In this document: positions 6,852-8,284 of the stretch, piece after piece
How positions within the stretch are numbered: the stretch's first letter is position 1
How the letters are laid out: every line of letters begins with the position of its first letter
Assembly: GCA_021159475.1 (NCBI GenBank)
Contig: JAGGRS010000214.1
Span: 1 to 8,284 of the forward strand
Direction: 5' to 3'
Source: Candidatus Methanophagales archaeon
GTDB lineage: Archaea > Halobacteriota > Syntropharchaeia > Alkanophagales > Methanospirareceae
Length of the DNA: 8,284 bases
Notes under the pieces: model-generated
The model's database searches: none
The model's input: the letters and a program-made list of their open reading frames with translations, nothing else
What the model was told of the DNA's origin: nothing
Translations under genes and position numbers: made by a program

Positions 6852-7166
6852 ATGGTGATGGATAGGGATATAGAGGTAGGGATAGAGAACGAGCATGAGA
6901 ATCGGCTATTGAGGCGTAAAGAGGTCTTCTTCCGGTTGAAGTTCGATGGTGGCTCACCAAGCAGGGTGGAGGCACGGAAGGCGCTGGTGAATGCACTCCG
7001 GTGCAGACCGAACCTGCTTGTAATTGACTGGATGCGTGCAGAATTTGGCAAGCGTGAGGCGGTGGGCTATGCGAAGATATACGAGGATGAGGATAGAATG
7101 AGGGAGATAGAGAGGGAGCATATAATAGAGAGGAACTTTGGAGGTGTGAATGCGAATGATACATAG
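6852..7166 (+). CDS. rps24e: 30S ribosomal protein S24e
   Basis: Small-subunit ribosomal protein shared by archaea and eukaryotes. The 104 residues carry the family hallmarks: [17 protein letters not shown] near the N terminus, a [14 protein letters not shown] segment, [18 protein letters not shown], and the helical tail [12 protein letters not shown]. The start region contains GTG ATG GTG ATG in frame at 6849-6860; the ATG at 6852 is preferred because GGAG at 6841-6844 then lies seven bases upstream. The gene end overlaps the rps27ae start by 11 bases, consistent with co-translation. The S24e-S27ae order is the standard euryarchaeal arrangement, though the transcription genes often found upstream are replaced here by the divergent SAM synthetase gene. 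Confidence 0.95.
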   Translation: MVMDRDIEVGIENEHENRLLRRKEVFFRLKFDGGSPSRVEARKALVNALRCRPNLLVIDWMRAEFGKREAVGYAKIYEDEDRMREIEREHIIERNFGGVNANDT

Positions 7167-7320
7167 TTACTATGAGGTATTGAAAGAGGGAGATAGGCTG
7201 AGATTGAAGCGTAAGCGGAGAACGTGCCCGAGATGTGGCGCCGGGGTCTTCCTGGCAGAGCATGAAGACCGCTACTCGTGCGGTAAATGTGGCTATACCG
7301 AGTTCAAGAAGAAGAGGTAG
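7156..7320 (+). CDS. rps27ae: 30S ribosomal protein S27ae (zinc finger)
   Basis: Small ribosomal protein of 54 residues, found in eukaryotes as the C-terminal part of a ubiquitin fusion and in archaea as a free protein, as here. It begins [20 protein letters not shown] and has four zinc-binding cysteines in a CPRC (24-27) and CGKC (42-45) pair, joined by [14 protein letters not shown] and followed by GYTEFKKKR. All four ligands are intact. The ATG at 7156 lies inside the end of rps24e in another reading frame, so translation is probably coupled. The purine-rich GGAGGTG at about 7139-7145 (within rps24e) is a suitable ribosome binding site. Confidence 0.96.
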   Translation: MIHSYYEVLKEGDRLRLKRKRRTCPRCGAGVFLAEHEDRYSCGKCGYTEFKKKR

Positions 7321-7351
7321 TGATGGTGGATAGATAGCGTGTGAAGCTGAC

Positions 7352-8266
7352 ATGAAACGTGCCATTATCATCTTGGCGGGAATAATTTTGGCGGTGATAT
7401 TACTGGGTGGGGCAGTGTATTTGCTGTTCCCCGCGGGTAAGCCGGAAATACCGGAGATTAAGAGTATAACGAACAGTTGGGGCAATATAACCGCGACTAA
7501 TAGCGAAATAAAAACGAATATAGTGGTGGATAATCCAAATGCAATTCCTATACCGCTAAAGGGTGTGGAATACGAGATTTTTATGAACGATGTGAAGCTG
7601 GGTTCCGGGCATAGCGTTGGCGAAGCTTCTCTGCCACCGCATGGCGAGCATACAATAACACTCTCTACTGAGCTGGAGAACGATAAAATACCGCAGTGGT
7701 GGGTAACGCATATAAGAAGAGGAGAGAACACAGATATTAAGATAAAGGGTAATATTATATTTGATTTGAAGCTTGCGGAATATAAATACCCGATAGAGCG
7801 GACGCTAAGCGGGGTGAGAACGAACATTCTCGGTGATAAGAAGAGTTATCATGTGGATGATACGAGTTTGGAGCCGCAGGTGAGGTCAATAGAGAACTCA
7901 TGGGGCAGAGTCACCGCTGATCACACTGAAATCCGAACGAAGATGGTGATGTATAATCCCCAGCCCGTGCCGATATACATCGAGCGAATAAAGCATGAGA
8001 TATATATGAACGGCATAAGAATGGGTTCAGGGCTATCAGAAGAGACTATACTGCTGAAACCACGAAGCGATACCGAAATCAGCCTGGATACGAGGCTTGA
8101 TAATGATAAGCTGGATGATTGGTGGGTATCGCATCTCAGAAACGGGGAGCGAACTTCGGTGGAAATAAAGTCTGAACTCGTGTATAAGGCTGCTGGAAAG
8201 GAGTTCACGATAGAATTGCCGGCGCAGAAAGAGACCATGGAGACGGATATACTCGGAGGTGGATGA
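7352..8266 (+). CDS. Membrane-anchored protein with tandem LEA14/WHy-type domains
   Basis: A 304-residue protein with one N-terminal hydrophobic segment (about residues 4-26, preceded by Lys-Arg), acting as membrane anchor or uncleaved signal, and the rest probably outside the cell. Two domains of the LEA14 (LEA_2/WHy) type follow, at residues 34-161 and 175-302, each starting with a SI-x-NSWG motif and containing an NP turn, a GSG motif, a WWV motif and ending in ILG. Such domains occur in plant late embryogenesis and water-stress proteins and in archaeal proteins of unclear role; stress protection or envelope function would be inference. The ATG at 7352 is the only available start, since a stop lies in frame at 7331-7333; its Shine-Dalgarno is weak. 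It follows rps27ae by 31 bases and overlaps the next gene, so it is likely in the same operon. Confidence 0.85.
   Translation: MKRAIIILAGIILAVILLGGAVYLLFPAGKPEIPEIKSITNSWGNITATNSEIKTNIVVDNPNAIPIPLKGVEYEIFMNDVKLGSGHSVGEASLPPHGEHTITLSTELENDKIPQWWVTHIRRGENTDIKIKGNIIFDLKLAEYKYPIERTLSGVRTNILGDKKSYHVDDTSLEPQVRSIENSWGRVTADHTEIRTKMVMYNPQPVPIYIERIKHEIYMNGIRMGSGLSEETILLKPRSDTEISLDTRLDNDKLDDWWVSHLRNGERTSVEIKSELVYKAAGKEFTIELPAQKETMETDILGGG
7451..8257 (+). repeat. Internal domain duplication in the LEA14-type protein
   Basis: The codons for residues 34-161 (7451-7834) and 175-302 (7874-8257) encode two copies that align over 128 residues without a gap. By hand count 49 positions are identical, about 38 percent. 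A 13-residue polar linker separates them. The copies diverge most near the C-terminal third, while the opening, the NDK-x-x-x-WWV region and the closing ILG are retained. Confidence 0.85.
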
Positions 8267-8284
8267 AGTGGGAGAAAGGAATGA
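8263..8284 (+). CDS. Start of a further gene, cut by the right edge
   Basis: An ATG at 8263 overlaps the stop of the LEA14-type gene (ATGA) and reads MKWEKGM to the window edge. GGAGGT at 8255-8260 is a good ribosome binding site but only two bases away from this ATG. A GTG at 8268 in another frame is spaced seven bases from it, and the ATG at 8281, in the same frame as 8263, has GGAG six bases upstream. The start and product cannot be decided from so few codons. Confidence 0.4.

Noticed and set aside
6739..7827. Open minus-strand frame extending the SAM synthetase by about 360 codons
   Set aside because: It lies antisense to rps24e, rps27ae and half of the LEA14-type gene, its translation is rich in Ser, Pro and His runs with no family features, and the SAM synthetase is full length from 6738.
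7921..8238. Minus-strand frame of 105 codons within the LEA14-type gene
   Set aside because: Serine-rich shadow of a well-supported plus-strand gene, with no recognisable domain or ribosome binding site.

Overview
This window reads as chromosomal DNA from a euryarchaeon. The archaeal evidence is the ribosomal protein pair S24e and S27ae, an archaeal-type (not bacterial MetK-type) S-adenosylmethionine synthetase, a Sec11-type signal peptidase that uses His instead of Lys, a DUF2124 protein of the kind known mainly from methanogens, and TATA-like boxes upstream of purine-rich ribosome binding sites. Glucose-6-phosphate isomerase and exodeoxyribonuclease VII large subunit look bacterial in type. 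That mixture fits a methanogen or methane/alkane-oxidising relative (ANME-1 or Syntrophoarchaeum-like), but the exact lineage is a guess from style, not a proven placement.

Layout, left to right. Positions 1-2264, minus strand: hisG followed by pgi, whose start codon overlaps the hisG stop; pgi runs off the left edge. A 111-base divergent intergenic region then leads to a plus-strand RimI-like GNAT acetyltransferase (2376-2888). This converges on a minus-strand pair, signal peptidase then xseA (4856 down to 2927), separated by one base. A 161-base divergent promoter region separates signal peptidase from a plus-strand DUF2124 gene (5018-5494). DUF2124 converges on the minus-strand S-adenosylmethionine synthetase gene (6738 down to 5524). 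A second divergent promoter region opens a plus-strand cluster: rps24e, rps27ae, a membrane-anchored protein with two LEA14/WHy-type domains, and the first codons of a further gene at the right edge.

The genes are mostly unrelated housekeeping functions: histidine biosynthesis, sugar phosphate interconversion, protein acetylation, signal peptide removal, DNA processing, SAM supply and translation. I see no mobile element, CRISPR array, tRNA or rRNA, and no defence or biosynthetic island. Coding density is high and no gene-free stretch exceeds 165 bases. The points most worth a second look are the duplicated LEA14-type protein in the ribosomal protein operon, the acidic N-terminal extension of XseA with no xseB nearby, and the uncharacterised DUF2124 gene with its own promoter. 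I did not find evidence of a new multi-gene system.
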